A stretch of 64,000 nt of DNA from Arenibacter algicola (GTDB taxonomy: Bacteria > Bacteroidota > Bacteroidia > Flavobacteriales > Flavobacteriaceae), in assembly GCF_000733925.1 (NCBI RefSeq), contig NZ_JPOO01000003.1:248001-312000 (forward strand). Direction: 5' to 3'. Within the stretch, counting starts at the first letter, position 1. Each line of letters starts with the position of its first letter. Under the pieces are notes generated by a model, which saw only the letters and a program-made list of their open reading frames with translations, was not told the origin of the DNA and did no database searches. A program made the position numbers and the translations under genes. Positions 63,078-64,000 of this stretch are shown here, piece by piece.

Positions 63078-63626
63078 TTATTGATTAAAATGTCTGGTTA
63101 CCATACTTCTCAACCTCTCTTTCGCTCTTGCTAGATAAGTCCTGGACGAACTTTCGCCTATGCCCATAAATTCTGAAATCTCCTTGTGGTTATAGCCTTC
63201 AATTTCGTAGAGATTAAAAACCGTCCTTAAAATTTCGGGAAGTTCTCCCAATAAATTATGAATATCATCAATGTTCAATTGGTCCAATAAATCTACCGCT
63301 GGCAAATCCAATGGACATTCACTTATGTCCAAGTGATATAAATGTTTTTTGTTCCTTCTAAATTCATCTATGGCGCAATTAATGGTTATTCGTCTCACCC
63401 AACCCTTAAAAGATTGGTTCCGGTCAAAGGAATCAATCGAATCAAAAATCTTGATAAAGACATCATCGACCACTTCCCTTGCCACATCCTTATTTGTACA
63501 ATAGGCCATCCCAATTGCCATGACATAACCATAATATTTCTTATAAAGACGTTCCTGATCTATTCTTGATTTTAAAACACAACCAGAAATTAAATTCGTC
63601 TCTTCCTCCCTAGTGTCCTTGCTCAA
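63078..63626 (-). CDS. ECF-family RNA polymerase sigma factor
   Basis: A 182-residue sigma-70 family protein. Region 2 is DQERLYKKYYGYVMAIGMAYCTNKDVAREVVDDVFIKIFDSIDSFDRNQSFKGWVRRITINCAIDEFRR, and region 4 is LPEILRTVFNLYEIEGYNHKEISEFMGIGESSSRTYLARAKERLR. Length and lack of region 1/3 place it in the ECF group. The next gene, 2 nt downstream, encodes a membrane protein with anti-sigma-like N terminus. The signal is unknown. Confidence 0.93.
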   Translation of the reverse strand: MSKDTREEETNLISGCVLKSRIDQERLYKKYYGYVMAIGMAYCTNKDVAREVVDDVFIKIFDSIDSFDRNQSFKGWVRRITINCAIDEFRRNKKHLYHLDISECPLDLPAVDLLDQLNIDDIHNLLGELPEILRTVFNLYEIEGYNHKEISEFMGIGESSSRTYLARAKERLRSMVTRHFNQ

Positions 63627-64000
63627 TCTTCTTCACAATTATACTACTTATGGGAATCAAAAAAGTAATTCCTAAAACAGGTAGCCGATTTGATTATTCT
63701 TTTTTCCATGCAATTTTATCATGTGAATGAACGGAGTTCCATTTAACAAAAACGCCGTCCAAACTTTATACCCAGAATTAATTAAAAGGAGCATCATGTC
63801 CATATAATTAGCTGTATAAGGACCTTATAAATCTTTGGCCTATCCATAAAAAATTATTAAATGTAGATTCACGATCAAAGCAATGGTTCTTTAAAGTAAC
63901 GGCTGTTATTGTTTATTTTAGGTTTAGTTTTAAACTGTGCAAAAACTCTTATTCCAACGGTATTCTATTAATAGCGTTGACCTTGACAGACTTTAAAAGT
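63627..64000. other. Intergenic region at the right edge
   Basis: A 374 bp AT-rich stretch upstream of the ECF sigma gene. A near -7 match (TATAATTG on the minus strand, close to the sigma start) is the only hint of a promoter. No gene, repeat or RNA is recognisable before the window ends. Confidence 0.45.

Noticed and set aside
1..64000. CRISPR array, tRNA, rRNA, complete insertion sequence or prophage
   Set aside because: I looked for short regularly spaced repeats, cloverleaf-like segments and transposase or integrase motifs and saw none.

Overview
The window reads as chromosome of a marine Flavobacteriaceae-type bacterium (Bacteroidota). The grounds are a giant cell-surface protein ending in a type B type IX secretion (T9SS) signal with its own PorP/SprF partner, lipoprotein signals of Bacteroidota type, promoters with the phylum's -7 element TAnnTTTG, almost no Shine-Dalgarno sequences, AT-rich DNA, and families largely confined to the phylum. 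I see no rRNA, tRNA, CRISPR array, complete insertion sequence, phage or integrase gene.

Layout. (1) 1-3.9 kb: a TesA-like esterase divergent from a YbbA/YbbP-type ABC exporter pair, an arrangement also found in E. coli. (2) 3.9-17.3 kb: two divergent catabolic units. The minus unit holds a D-2-hydroxyacid dehydrogenase, an HpaI-type aldolase, a glycoside-hydrolase-like secreted protein and a Tat/lipoprotein phosphoesterase. The plus unit holds an esterase, glycerate kinase, a PEP-hydrolase-family TIM barrel, a cupin and a 1113-residue propeller/cupredoxin/ThuA lipoprotein. Together they suggest breakdown of a sugar acid or uronate-like compound through glycerate. (3) 17.4-18.9 kb: a cation/proton antiporter. 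(4) 19.0-35.1 kb: a compact nitrate/nitrite assimilation island. It contains nirB, nirD, two small conserved partners and a NarX-like sensor kinase on the minus strand, then cobA, narK, an outer-membrane channel, a NarL-like response regulator, a fused nitrate reductase and a rubredoxin fusion on the plus strand. The nirB, narK and nitrate reductase promoters share two TACGTA-type boxes exactly 10 bp apart, the inner box running into the -7 element; cobA has a single box in the same place.

(5) 35.2-45.9 kb: an ArnT-like membrane glycosyltransferase, a 2508-residue repeat adhesin exported by T9SS, and its PorP/SprF partner. (6) 46.4-57.7 kb: an amidase lipoprotein; a DinB gene plus a 72-residue protein divergent from a WYL-domain regulator, with two identical-class TGACA-N6-TGTCA operators between them; an overlapping DUF1611/M20 peptidase/flavin reductase operon; PEP synthase with a 51-residue partner; an orphan LytTR response regulator. 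(7) 58-64 kb: YceI, DUF2867 and two small lipoproteins, then an ECF sigma factor followed by a membrane protein that joins an anti-sigma-like N terminus to a beta-barrel-like C terminus.

The most interesting items are the TACGTA regulon, the siroheme-reductase-like rubredoxin fusion that appears to lack siroheme ligands, the repeat adhesin, the TGACA operators and the glycerate-centred catabolic divergon.
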